From: Fontivivens sp964399735
GTDB lineage: Bacteria > Zhuqueibacterota > Zhuqueibacteria > Residuimicrobiales > Krinioviventaceae
Assembly: GCA_964399735.1 (NCBI GenBank)
Contig: CAYNSO010000012.1
Location: forward strand, 1-57,707
Direction: 5' to 3'
DNA length: 57,707 nucleotides
Of this stretch, positions 46,340 through 55,161 are shown in pieces. The translations under genes and the position numbers were made by a program. Numbering within the stretch: position 1 is the stretch's first letter; each line of letters starts with the position of its first letter. Below the pieces are notes generated by a model. The model saw only the letters and a list, made by a program, of their open reading frames with translations. It had not been told where the DNA came from and searched no databases.

Positions 46340-47656
46340 GTGACTGAAAAGAAAGTAGAAATTAAACAACCCAAAGGGAAACTGGGAATTTTACTTCCGG
46401 GTCTTGGAGCAGTAGGCACAACAGTAATCGCTGGCGTCTATCTGATTCGCAAGGGGTATGCAAAGCCGATAGGTTCTTTAACACAAATTGGCACCATTCG
46501 TCTTGGCAAACGCACTGAAAATCGTGTACCGCTGATTAAGGATTTTGTGCCCCTGGCAGATATGAATGATATCGTGTTTGGCGGTTGGGATATATTCCCG
46601 GATAATGCCTATGAATCCGCTGTCAATGCCGGTGTAATGAAAAAAGAAGATCTTGATAAAGTAAAAACCGAGCTTGAAGCAATCAAACCGATGAAGGCAG
46701 TTTTTGACCCGCAATATGTAAAACGGCTGGATGGGCCGAACAAAAAGACCGGCAAAAACAAGATGGATCTGGCTGAGCAGTTAATGGAAGATATGAAAAG
46801 CTTTAAGGAAAAAAACAACCTGGATCGTTTGGTAGTTGTTTGGACCGGTAGTACTGAAACCTATCTTGAATATGACCATGTATGGGATACAATCGAGTCT
46901 TTTGAAAAGGGAATGATAGAAAATCATGCGGCGATTTCTTCCAGTATGATTTATGCTTATGCAGCCATAAAAATGGGCGTGCCCTATGTTAATGGCGCAC
47001 CGCACATGAGCCATGATATTCCTGCGCTGGACGCTCTGGCAAAGAATCTCAAGGTGCCAATTGCCGGTAAAGATTTTAAAACCGGTCAAACCTTTATGAA
47101 AACGCTGATAGCTCCTGGTCTTAAAGCGAGAATGCTCGGCGTGCGCGGTTGGTTCTCGACCAACATCCTCGGCAACCGCGATGGTGAAGTTTTGGATGAG
47201 CCATTGTCTTTCCGCTCCAAAGAAATTACCAAAACATCGGCTTTGGATTTTATTTTTCAACCGGAAAAATACCCGGATTTATACAAGGGATTATATCACA
47301 AGGTGCGAATTAATTATTATCCTCCTATTGGCGACAATAAAGAGGGTTGGGATAATATAGACATATTTGGCTGGTGTGATTATCCAATGCAAATCAAGGT
47401 GAATTTCCTGTGTCGTGACAGTATTCTGGCTGCGCCGGTCGTGCTCGATCTGGCATTGTTCATTGACCTGGCACAACGCGCCGGTATGTATGGCATTCAG
47501 GAATGGTTGTCATTTTACCTGAAAAGCCCAATGGTTGCCCCGGGTTTGTATCCCGAACACGATTTGTTCATTCAGTCAATGAAACTGAAAAATACACTTC
47601 GTTATTTAAAGGGTGAAGATTTGATTACCCATTTGGGCCTTGATTATTACGATTGA
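46340..47656 (+). CDS. ino1: Inositol-3-phosphate synthase
   Basis: This enzyme converts glucose 6-phosphate to 1D-myo-inositol 3-phosphate with NAD. It is 438 residues from GTG 46340, with AAAGGAG 7 bases upstream. The Rossmann NAD motif is LLPGLGAVGTTVIAGVYLI (about 13-31). Family motifs follow: VVWTGSTETYLEYD, PYVNGAPHMSHDIPALDAL, AGKDFKTGQTFMKTLIAPGL and WFSTNILGNRDGEVLDEP, with the conserved Lys of the KDFKTGQT segment. It is likely to feed an inositol phospholipid through the CDP-alcohol transferase two genes upstream. Confidence 0.94.
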   Translation: MTEKKVEIKQPKGKLGILLPGLGAVGTTVIAGVYLIRKGYAKPIGSLTQIGTIRLGKRTENRVPLIKDFVPLADMNDIVFGGWDIFPDNAYESAVNAGVMKKEDLDKVKTELEAIKPMKAVFDPQYVKRLDGPNKKTGKNKMDLAEQLMEDMKSFKEKNNLDRLVVVWTGSTETYLEYDHVWDTIESFEKGMIENHAAISSSMIYAYAAIKMGVPYVNGAPHMSHDIPALDALAKNLKVPIAGKDFKTGQTFMKTLIAPGLKARMLGVRGWFSTNILGNRDGEVLDEPLSFRSKEITKTSALDFIFQPEKYPDLYKGLYHKVRINYYPPIGDNKEGWDNIDIFGWCDYPMQIKVNFLCRDSILAAPVVLDLALFIDLAQRAGMYGIQEWLSFYLKSPMVAPGLYPEHDLFIQSMKLKNTLRYLKGEDLITHLGLDYYD

Positions 47657-47716
47657 AGTGTCTGAATGTAATGCATAATTACTAGTTTACTACATTACAC
47701 ATAATGACAGGTATTA

Positions 47717-49063
47717 GTGGCGCCTTCACCTTTAAAAACGATATTAAAAACCTCACTGCCTGCGGTAATTGATCTTTCGTCCCAAACAATTATGTGGACA
47801 ATTGAAGCGATCTTTATTGGCAAATTAAGCGCAGCTGCATTAGCCGGGCATAGCATGGCTATTCAGGTCATCCTTGTTTTTTTTGCAGTATTGCTTACTT
47901 TTGTGGTCGGCTCCAGTTTAATCATAAACCGGCACCTTGGAGCGCGGGATCGATACCAGGCGAATCATATTTTTGGACAGGCCATGATTATGACGGTAAT
48001 CATGGCCGTAATATTTTCATTAATTTGGTATTTCGGGGCGATCCATTTATTCAAGTTTATCAAGGAAAACGGCGTTGCCTCGGCGCAGGATGCCGGTATT
48101 ACCTATCTGCGTACAGTGGCGGTTTTTGCACCGTTATTAATAACCAATTTTGTTGCCCTGGGTATTATTCGCGCAGTTGGCGATACGCGTTATTCTATGA
48201 TTGTTAATATATCTATTAATTCGCTAAACCTGGTAATGTCGCCAATATTGATATTTGGGTTGTTTGGCATGCCCAGGTTGGAAGTAAAAGGCGCTGCGCT
48301 GGCGGTTGGCATAGCCCATAGTTTGGGGTTCTTTGTAACATTAATTTTATTACGCAGCCGCAAATTGCAGCTTTTTCTACCTTTTAAGGAATTGGTAAAA
48401 CCCAAACTGTCCAGTTTTAAAGAGTTGTTCAAAGTAGGCATTCCCACCACTGTGGAACAATTAACCTGGGCGTTAGGTCAACTGGTGGTGACCGGTTATG
48501 CCGGCAGCATTTATGTTACAGTGTTAACCACCCATGCGGTATTTGTGCGAATTCAATCAATTTTGTCCATGGTTTATATGGGCTTTGGTCTTGCTGCAAT
48601 GAGTACTATGGGGCAAAACCTGGGCGCTTCACAAAATCAGCTTGCAGAGAAAATGGCAAAAACTGCGCACAAGGTTATGGCTGTTTTCGTATTTCTTATT
48701 GTTACTGTTATGATATTTTTTTCCAAAGCGATCATCCATGTTTTTACTACAGATCCGGCCACTGTGGCTCTGGGTGAAAAAGCGATCATTATCTTTGCTA
48801 TTGCCCAAATACCCAAGGCTTTGAGCAATGTACTGGCCGGCAACATGCGGGGCGTTGGTGATTTAAAATGGTTGATGTGGACAACAATTATTTTTGTAAT
48901 TATTTTTGAAATTGGCGTTAATTATGTTGCGGTGTTTATTATGGGTTTGGGATTGTATGGTATTTGGGGTGTGCAGTGTACGGATGAATCCATCCGCCTG
49001 TGCCTGAATTACTGGCGTTTTCATCGGGGTGACTGGAGGGTGAAAAATAAACTATGTCGTTAG
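47717..49063 (+). CDS. MATE-family multidrug/cation antiporter
   Basis: This 448-residue inner-membrane transporter is predicted to have about 12 helices in two halves. GTG 47717 follows ACAGG by 5 bases. MATE features include TIMWTIEAIFIGKLSAAALA near the start, LRTVAVFAPLLITNFVALGI, GLFGMPRLEVKGAALAVGIA, and the second-half start FKVGIPTTVEQLTWALGQLV. The expected exchange is a drug or metabolite for Na+ or H+. The last ten bases overlap the tmk start, so the two are probably translationally coupled. The substrate is not predictable. Confidence 0.92.
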   Translation: MAPSPLKTILKTSLPAVIDLSSQTIMWTIEAIFIGKLSAAALAGHSMAIQVILVFFAVLLTFVVGSSLIINRHLGARDRYQANHIFGQAMIMTVIMAVIFSLIWYFGAIHLFKFIKENGVASAQDAGITYLRTVAVFAPLLITNFVALGIIRAVGDTRYSMIVNISINSLNLVMSPILIFGLFGMPRLEVKGAALAVGIAHSLGFFVTLILLRSRKLQLFLPFKELVKPKLSSFKELFKVGIPTTVEQLTWALGQLVVTGYAGSIYVTVLTTHAVFVRIQSILSMVYMGFGLAAMSTMGQNLGASQNQLAEKMAKTAHKVMAVFVFLIVTVMIFFSKAIIHVFTTDPATVALGEKAIIIFAIAQIPKALSNVLAGNMRGVGDLKWLMWTTIIFVIIFEIGVNYVAVFIMGLGLYGIWGVQCTDESIRLCLNYWRFHRGDWRVKNKLCR

Positions 49064-49707
49064 AGGATAGCAGTAAAGCAGGCATGTTTATTACTTTTGA
49101 GGGAATCGATTATTCGGGGAAATCGGTACAAGCGCAATTATTATATCAAAAATTACAGGATATGCAATATTCAGTTGTAGCAATACGAGATCCAGGCGCA
49201 ACGCGGTTATCTGAAGTAATACGCCGTATTTTACTGGACAATAAAAATCATGAAATGAGCTACCAGACAGAATTGTTATTATATGAAGCTGCACGGGCGC
49301 AAATGGTACACGAGATCATTCGCCCGGCATTGCAAAATGGTCAGGTTGTTATTTGTGACCGGTTTTTCGATTCGACTACTGCTTACCAGGGTTATGGAAG
49401 ACAACTTGATCTTGATATCATTCACCAGGCTAATAACCTGGGCTCATGTGGTTTTGTGCCCGATTTAACATTTTTAATTGATGTTGATGTGCATACTGCC
49501 AGTGCAAGACGAGAAAAGCAGGAAATGAATGCCGATCGTCTGGAAGCGGAGGGTATCGAATTCCAAAACCGGGTACGGCAGGGATATTTACAAATTGCCC
49601 GGGAAAATAAAAAACGCATTCATGTTTTTAATGGGGAACAAACAATAGAAAACTTGAGTTTAGAAATCATTCAACTTGTTGAAAATAGATTAAATATCGT
49701 TGCTTAA
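49054..49707 (+). CDS. tmk: Thymidylate kinase
   Basis: Tmk phosphorylates dTMP to dTDP with ATP. It is 217 residues, normal for the family. The P-loop reads FEGIDYSGKSVQAQLL instead of the common GIDGAGKTTQ, and the following motif is RDPGATRLSEVIR rather than REPGGT. The DRF motif (CDRFFDSTTAYQGYGR), LID-region basic residues (RREKQEMNADRLE) and FLIDVDV are present. The ATG overlaps the MATE gene by 10 bases, with GGAGGGTG about a dozen bases upstream. The variants are conservative, so it is probably functional. Confidence 0.93.
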   Translation: MSLEDSSKAGMFITFEGIDYSGKSVQAQLLYQKLQDMQYSVVAIRDPGATRLSEVIRRILLDNKNHEMSYQTELLLYEAARAQMVHEIIRPALQNGQVVICDRFFDSTTAYQGYGRQLDLDIIHQANNLGSCGFVPDLTFLIDVDVHTASARREKQEMNADRLEAEGIEFQNRVRQGYLQIARENKKRIHVFNGEQTIENLSLEIIQLVENRLNIVA

Positions 49708-49724
49708 TTTCAGAGGTTTGCGTT

Positions 49725-51527
49725 ATGTTGAAAAAGAACAGAAATATATTTATTCTGGCATTTGCACTATTAACATTAATCCTGGCGGGTTTGTCCACCA
49801 GCTTGTACAGCAGCAGTTCCCAGGATGTGTATTTTAATGTCAGAAAGTACATTACACTATTTGGTCAGGTCTATAAAGAGGTAACCAACAGTTATGTTGA
49901 AGAGATCGATGCTGAAAAATTTATTCGCGCCGGAATTCAGGGAATGCTGGATCAACTGGATCCTTATACGGTTTATCTTGAGGAAGAAGGCAAAGATGAA
50001 CTTGAAATAATGACCCGCGGCAAGTATTTTGGCGTGGGTATGCGCATTTCATTGCGCAATGGCTGGCCTACGGTAGCCGAACAACCATTTTCCAACAGCC
50101 CCGCCGCTATTGCCGGTATTCGCGAAGGCGACCAGATCATCAAGATCGATGGTTTGTCAACCAAAGGCGACAAATTATCCAAAACCGCGGCCCGGTTGCG
50201 CGGCGCTACCAAGGGAACCGAAGTGAGAATTACCATCAGCCGGGTAGGTGTAGAAAAACCGATGGAATTAACATTGATTCGGGATGAAATTGTGGTGTCC
50301 GAGATAGAGTTTTCGGGGATTGTAGAACCGGGAATCGGGTTGATCCGCCTGACCCGTTTTAACCGCGGCGCCGGTCGACAAGTGCATGAGGCAATTGAAT
50401 CTCTGAAAGCCCAGGGAATGCACTCGCTGATTTTTGATTTACGCAGCAATCCCGGCGGCTTGCTGGATGTTGCGGTTTCAGTGCTGGAGAATTTTGTCCC
50501 GGAAGGCGAACTGGTCGTTTACACCAAAGGACGTAATGGAGATTCGCAGCAGGATTATCGAACCAGGATGGAACCAATATTGGGCAATGCCCCATTAGTT
50601 GTGCTGGTGGATGATTACAGCGCTTCGGCTTCAGAAATTGTTGCCGGGGCAATTCAGGATTTGGATCGCGGAGTGATTGTTGGCAGCGAAACATTTGGCA
50701 AAGGTTTGGTGCAAACCGTTGTAAACCTGGATCATCGCGGAGATTATAAATTAAAAATAACCACCGCACAATATTATATGCCCAGCGGACGGTTGATTCA
50801 ACGCCCGGAAGTGTTCAACCGTGGCCGTGGATCGGTGCTGGCAAATTCTCAGCAAACTGCCGACGATAATTTTGATGATAAAGTTGAGGAAGAAGTTGAA
50901 GAAGAAGATGCAGAAGAACAAGGCAACCAGAACCAGCCGAAATCTGCACCGGCAGATAGCGATAAAGATCAGCCAAAATTTTTCACCCGCAATAATCGGC
51001 AGGTATTAGGCGGTGGCGGAATTCAACCGGATATTAAAATAGAAAATCAACGTACCACCAAATATGTCGCCGAATTACGGCGTAAATCACTGTTTTTTAA
51101 TTTTAGTTTGAATTATGCCGTCGATCATTCCATGCTTGACCGTAATTTTGAGGTTTCCGATAAAATGATGCAAGATTTTTTCGCATTTACCCGCGAAAAA
51201 GAGTTTGACTATGTTCCCGATGGCTTTAAAGAACTGGAAGCGTTGGAAAAAAAGGCCCGTGATGAACAGTATTATGATATTATGAAAGCAAATTTTGCGG
51301 ATATTCGCAATGAATTCAAAAATGTTAAAGAGCAAGACAAGGAGAAATCAACAGAGGATATTCGTTTTATGATCAAGCGGGAATTAACCGCGAAATTGTT
51401 TGGTAATGATGAGGCCTACAAGGTGGGTTTTGAGCGTGATGATGCATTAAAAGCCGCCCTTGATGTGTTGAAAAACCCGGATGAGTACAATAAAGTATTA
51501 CATGTCAAGATGGCAACGAAAAATTGA
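49725..51527 (+). CDS. S41-family C-terminal processing peptidase (CtpA/Tsp type)
   Basis: This 600-residue periplasmic serine protease is anchored by a signal or membrane segment (about 8-28). A PDZ domain is at about 85-180 (YFGVGMRISLRNGWPTVAEQ, IREGDQIIKIDG). The S41 core has Ser301 (YSASASEIVAG) and Lys326 (ETFGKGLVQ), the 25-residue spacing of the Ser/Lys dyad in E. coli Tsp. After the core comes an unusual acidic insertion (about 380-420; DDKVEEEVEEEDAEEQG) and a C-terminal helical extension of about 150 residues. It lies 17 bases after tmk, probably in one operon. Confidence 0.92.
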   Translation: MLKKNRNIFILAFALLTLILAGLSTSLYSSSSQDVYFNVRKYITLFGQVYKEVTNSYVEEIDAEKFIRAGIQGMLDQLDPYTVYLEEEGKDELEIMTRGKYFGVGMRISLRNGWPTVAEQPFSNSPAAIAGIREGDQIIKIDGLSTKGDKLSKTAARLRGATKGTEVRITISRVGVEKPMELTLIRDEIVVSEIEFSGIVEPGIGLIRLTRFNRGAGRQVHEAIESLKAQGMHSLIFDLRSNPGGLLDVAVSVLENFVPEGELVVYTKGRNGDSQQDYRTRMEPILGNAPLVVLVDDYSASASEIVAGAIQDLDRGVIVGSETFGKGLVQTVVNLDHRGDYKLKITTAQYYMPSGRLIQRPEVFNRGRGSVLANSQQTADDNFDDKVEEEVEEEDAEEQGNQNQPKSAPADSDKDQPKFFTRNNRQVLGGGGIQPDIKIENQRTTKYVAELRRKSLFFNFSLNYAVDHSMLDRNFEVSDKMMQDFFAFTREKEFDYVPDGFKELEALEKKARDEQYYDIMKANFADIRNEFKNVKEQDKEKSTEDIRFMIKRELTAKLFGNDEAYKVGFERDDALKAALDVLKNPDEYNKVLHVKMATKN

Positions 51528-51632
51528 CTATTGTATTTCACGAATAAAATGTTTAAATTTAAATCTTTATAGTTCAGTTTTTACTATAATGATATAATGT
51601 AAGCAGTATATAAAAAAAAGATAGGAGATTTT

Positions 51633-54350
51633 ATGTCTGAAAAGTATGTCTATCAGTTTGGCGGCGGCAAAGCCGAGGGCCGCGCTGATATGAAAAATTT
51701 GCTGGGTGGCAAGGGCGCCAACCTCGCAGAAATGAATTTGATCGGTGTACCGGTTCCAGCCGGATTTACCATTTCTACTGAAATGTGTACATATTATAAT
51801 CAAAAAGGCCAGGCTGAAGCTGTAAAATTGATGAAAAGCCAGGTTGAAGAAGGCATTAAAAATATTGAAAAGATGATGAATGCCAAATTTGGCGATAAAG
51901 AAAATCCCCTGCTGGTATCGGTTCGTTCCGGAGCGCGCGTTTCCATGCCGGGTATGATGGATACGGTTTTGAATTTGGGATTAAATGATGATGCTGTAAA
52001 GGGTTTAACTGCCAAGTCCGGCAATGAACGTTTTGCCTGGGATTCGTACCGTCGTTTTGTACAGATGTATGGCGACGTAGTGCTCGGTTTAAAACCGGTC
52101 AGCAAGGAAGACATTGATCCTTTTGAAGAGATTATTGAAAAAGTAAAGCATGATAAAAAGGTTGAAAACGATACCGATCTGACAACCGATGATTTAAAGA
52201 ACCTGGTTGCCCTGTTTAAAGCAGCTGTTAAAAAAGCTACCGGCAAAGATTTCCCGAATGACCCCTGGGAACAATTATGGGGCGCGGTTTGCGCCGTTTT
52301 CGATAGCTGGATGAATGACCGCGCTATCGTTTATCGCCGGTTAAACAAAATTCCCGAAGAATGGGGAACAGCGGTTAATGTTCAGGCGATGGTGTTTGGT
52401 AACATGGGTAATAATTCGGCAACCGGCGTGGCTTTTACCCGCGATGCCGGTACAGGTGAAGATTTATTCAATGGCGAATACCTGATTAATGCCCAGGGCG
52501 AAGACGTGGTTGCCGGTGTACGTACACCGCAGCAGATTACCCTGGAAGGCTCTAAACGCTGGGCTGCTTTGGCAAATGTTGATGAAAAAGAACGCAAAGC
52601 GAATTTTCCCTCCCTGGAAGAAGCCATGCCGGTTGTTTATAAAGAGCTGTGTGAGGTGGAAACCAAACTGGAAAATTATTTTAAAGATATGCAGGACATT
52701 GAATTTACCATTCAGGACGGCAGATTATGGCTATTGCAAACCCGTAACGGCAAACGTACCGGCGCGGCTATGGTCAAAATTGCTATGGATCTGTTAAAGT
52801 CCGGGAAAATTGATGAAAAAACTGCGATTAAACGTGTTGACCCGGAAAAACTGGATGAATTGTTACACCCGGTTTTCGATAAAAAAGCATTAGCAAACGC
52901 CAAAGTGATTGCCAAAGGTCTGCCAGCATCACCAGGCGCGGCCTCCGGTCGGGTTGTTTTCTTTGCCGATGAAGCCGTCGAGTGGGCATCAAGGAAAGAA
53001 CAAGTCATTCTGGTACGTATTGAAACATCCCCGGAAGATTTGGCCGGTATGGACTCGGCCAGAGGAATTTTAACTGCCCGCGGCGGTATGACTTCTCATG
53101 CAGCCGTAGTTGCACGCGGTATGGGTAAATGCTGTGTTTCCGGCGCCGGATCTGTAAAAATTAATTACAAAACCAGAACTTTTGTCGCCGATGGTAAAAC
53201 CTATAAAGAAGGCGACTGGATTTCGTTGAATGGCTCTACCGGTGATGTAATCGACGGTAAAGTTGATACCAAAAAACCGGAACTGAGCGGCGATTTTGGC
53301 GAGTTAATGGCTTTGTGCGACAAGCACACCAAAATGTTCGTCCGCACCAATGCCGATACTCCGCATGACGCCAAAGTTGCTCGTGAATTCGGCGCCCGCG
53401 GTATCGGTCTGTGCCGTACCGAGCACATGTTTTTTGAAGGTGAACGCATTAAAGCTGTGCGTGAAATGATTCTTGCTGATGATGAAGCCGGACGTCGTAA
53501 AGCATTAGCCAAATTACTGCCTATTCAGCGCGGCGATTTTGAAGGTATTTTTGAGGCAATGAACGGCTTGCCGGTAACAATCCGCTTGTTGGATCCACCG
53601 CTGCACGAGTTTGTTCCCCACGAAGAAGCCAATCAAAAAGAAATGGCCAAAGAGATGGGCATTTCACCGGAAGAAGTGAAAACCAAGGTTGATTCTTTGC
53701 ATGAGTTCAACCCGATGTTGGGTCACCGTGGCTGCCGCCTCGGTAACACCTACCCGGAGATTACCGAAATGCAGACCCGCGCCATTATCGAGGCTGCTTT
53801 GAATATGAAAGACAAAGGAATTGACGCCAAGCCGGAAATTATGGTTCCGTTGATTGGCACCAAAGCCGAATACCTGCTGCAGGAACAGATCATTCGCGGA
53901 ACTGCCGATAAAGTATTTGCCGAAAGAGGTAAAAAGATCGAATATATGGTTGGTACCATGATTGAAATTCCGCGCGCTGCTTTAACTGCAGATAAAATTG
54001 CCGAAGCCGCTGAATTCTTTTCTTTTGGCACCAACGACCTTACCCAGATGACCTTTGGATATTCCCGCGATGACGCCGGAAAATTCCTGCCGGTTTACCT
54101 GGAAAAAGGGTTGCTCAAGGTCGATCCGTTCCAGGTTCTGGATCAGGAAGGCGTTGGCCAGTTGGTAGAGATGGGAACACAGCGTGGTCGCAGCTCTCGT
54201 CCGAACCTCAAAGTTGGAATTTGCGGTGAACACGGTGGCGAGCCGAGTTCTGTTAAATTCTGCGCCAAAGTCGGCATGAATTATGTCAGCTGCTCACCAT
54301 TCCGCGTACCGATTGCTCGTCTGGCTGCTGCCCAGGCTGCTGTTGAGTAA
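51633..54350 (+). CDS. ppdK: Pyruvate, phosphate dikinase
   Basis: This enzyme interconverts pyruvate + ATP + phosphate with phosphoenolpyruvate + AMP + diphosphate. It is 905 residues, of normal length. The ATP-grasp domain begins GGKGANLAEMNLIGVPVPAG and includes SVRSGARVSMPGMMDTVLNL. The phosphohistidine domain has GGMTSHAAVVARGMGK with His489. The PEP-binding barrel has GLCRTEHMFFEGERI, GHRGCRLGNTYPEI, FSFGTNDLTQMTFGYSRDD and GICGEHGGEPSS with catalytic Cys864. An SD (AGGAG) precedes ATG 51633, with two TATAAT boxes at 51585-51598 but no clear -35. A terminator follows. In such organisms it may serve gluconeogenesis or PPi-linked glycolysis. Confidence 0.97.
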   Translation: MSEKYVYQFGGGKAEGRADMKNLLGGKGANLAEMNLIGVPVPAGFTISTEMCTYYNQKGQAEAVKLMKSQVEEGIKNIEKMMNAKFGDKENPLLVSVRSGARVSMPGMMDTVLNLGLNDDAVKGLTAKSGNERFAWDSYRRFVQMYGDVVLGLKPVSKEDIDPFEEIIEKVKHDKKVENDTDLTTDDLKNLVALFKAAVKKATGKDFPNDPWEQLWGAVCAVFDSWMNDRAIVYRRLNKIPEEWGTAVNVQAMVFGNMGNNSATGVAFTRDAGTGEDLFNGEYLINAQGEDVVAGVRTPQQITLEGSKRWAALANVDEKERKANFPSLEEAMPVVYKELCEVETKLENYFKDMQDIEFTIQDGRLWLLQTRNGKRTGAAMVKIAMDLLKSGKIDEKTAIKRVDPEKLDELLHPVFDKKALANAKVIAKGLPASPGAASGRVVFFADEAVEWASRKEQVILVRIETSPEDLAGMDSARGILTARGGMTSHAAVVARGMGKCCVSGAGSVKINYKTRTFVADGKTYKEGDWISLNGSTGDVIDGKVDTKKPELSGDFGELMALCDKHTKMFVRTNADTPHDAKVAREFGARGIGLCRTEHMFFEGERIKAVREMILADDEAGRRKALAKLLPIQRGDFEGIFEAMNGLPVTIRLLDPPLHEFVPHEEANQKEMAKEMGISPEEVKTKVDSLHEFNPMLGHRGCRLGNTYPEITEMQTRAIIEAALNMKDKGIDAKPEIMVPLIGTKAEYLLQEQIIRGTADKVFAERGKKIEYMVGTMIEIPRAALTADKIAEAAEFFSFGTNDLTQMTFGYSRDDAGKFLPVYLEKGLLKVDPFQVLDQEGVGQLVEMGTQRGRSSRPNLKVGICGEHGGEPSSVKFCAKVGMNYVSCSPFRVPIARLAAAQAAVE

Positions 54351-54382
54351 TAACTGATATTTAATAAATTGATGTGATAAAG

Positions 54383-54414
54383 AGGCGCTTGTATTGTTGA
54401 CAGGCGCCTTTTTT
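54383..54414 (+). terminator. Rho-independent terminator after ppdK
   Basis: The hairpin AGGCGCTTGT / ACAGGCGCCT (10 bp with one G-T pair, 7-base loop) is followed by TTTTTT. It lies about 30 bases after the ppdK stop. Confidence 0.88.
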
Positions 54415-54454
54415 AATTGTATGCTGGTTATATTTATTATTGAAAAGTAGTGTA

Positions 54455-55105
54455 ATGAAATTAAGAATTTTTTGTGATTTTGACGGCACTATTGCTGTGA
54501 ATGATGTTGGCAATGAACTGTTTACAACTTTTGGCGATGCCGGTTACTGGTGGAAGTTGGTGGCGCAATGGAAAAACGGTGAACTGGATGGCCGGGATTT
54601 GTGGCGCAGGCAATGTGCGGTGAGCAAAATAACAATCTCCGAGCTTGAAGAATTCGTCGCCCGGCAGTCGGTAGATTCACATTTCCCGGAGTTTATACAG
54701 TTTTGCCATAAGCAGGCAATACCCGTTTATGTGGTCAGCGACGGGATGGATGCTTATATTACCCGGATATTGGCCAGGCATGGTATTGAGCATGTGCAAA
54801 TTCGCGCCAATCATCTTGTCATACACCCCGATGGCTCGCTGGCGGCAGAATTTCCACATTACCGGGAAAATTGCTGCAACTGCGCTAATTGCAAGGGCGC
54901 CCATGTACGCAATGAAAAACAGCCCGGTGAAACGACTATTTATATTGGCGATGGCCATTCCGATATCTGTGGACTGCGCGAAGCGGATATTACTTTTGCC
55001 AAAGGCGTTTTGCTGGATTATTGCCGGGAACATGCTGTACCCTGCCGGACGTTTGACAGCTTTGCCGATATTGACCGGGCGGTGAAAGCAATGCTGGCAG
55101 AATGA
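54455..55105 (+). CDS. MtnX-like HAD-IB family phosphatase
   Basis: This 216-residue cytoplasmic HAD phosphatase starts at ATG 54455; TTG 54440 is in frame but lacks support. Motif I is CDFDGTIA (Asp8 nucleophile, Asp10). VYVVSDGMDAY fits motif II, and YIGDGHSDICGLREAD fits motif IV, followed by FAKGVLLDYC. A cysteine group (NCCNCANCKG) lies mid-protein. It resembles MtnX, the 2-hydroxy-3-keto-5-methylthiopentenyl-1-phosphate phosphatase of methionine salvage, and phosphoserine-phosphatase-like HADs. A class II aldolase gene follows 56 bases downstream, a pairing that fits sugar-phosphate or methylthio-sugar metabolism. The exact substrate is not certain. Confidence 0.85.
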   Translation: MKLRIFCDFDGTIAVNDVGNELFTTFGDAGYWWKLVAQWKNGELDGRDLWRRQCAVSKITISELEEFVARQSVDSHFPEFIQFCHKQAIPVYVVSDGMDAYITRILARHGIEHVQIRANHLVIHPDGSLAAEFPHYRENCCNCANCKGAHVRNEKQPGETTIYIGDGHSDICGLREADITFAKGVLLDYCREHAVPCRTFDSFADIDRAVKAMLAE

Positions 55106-55161
55106 ACTTGATTATTGATTGTTAGAATGATAAAAAACGAATTTTACCGGATGGTACAAAT

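Noticed and set aside
46323..46343. Six-codon uORF (MKGATQ) overlapping the inositol-3-phosphate synthase GTG
   Set aside because: It is explained by the SD region AAAGGAGC of the real gene; nothing else supports translation.
51585..51598. Two TATAAT boxes upstream of ppdK as a promoter
   Set aside because: No -35 box with proper spacing was found for either; the region is AT-rich, so I only mention them.
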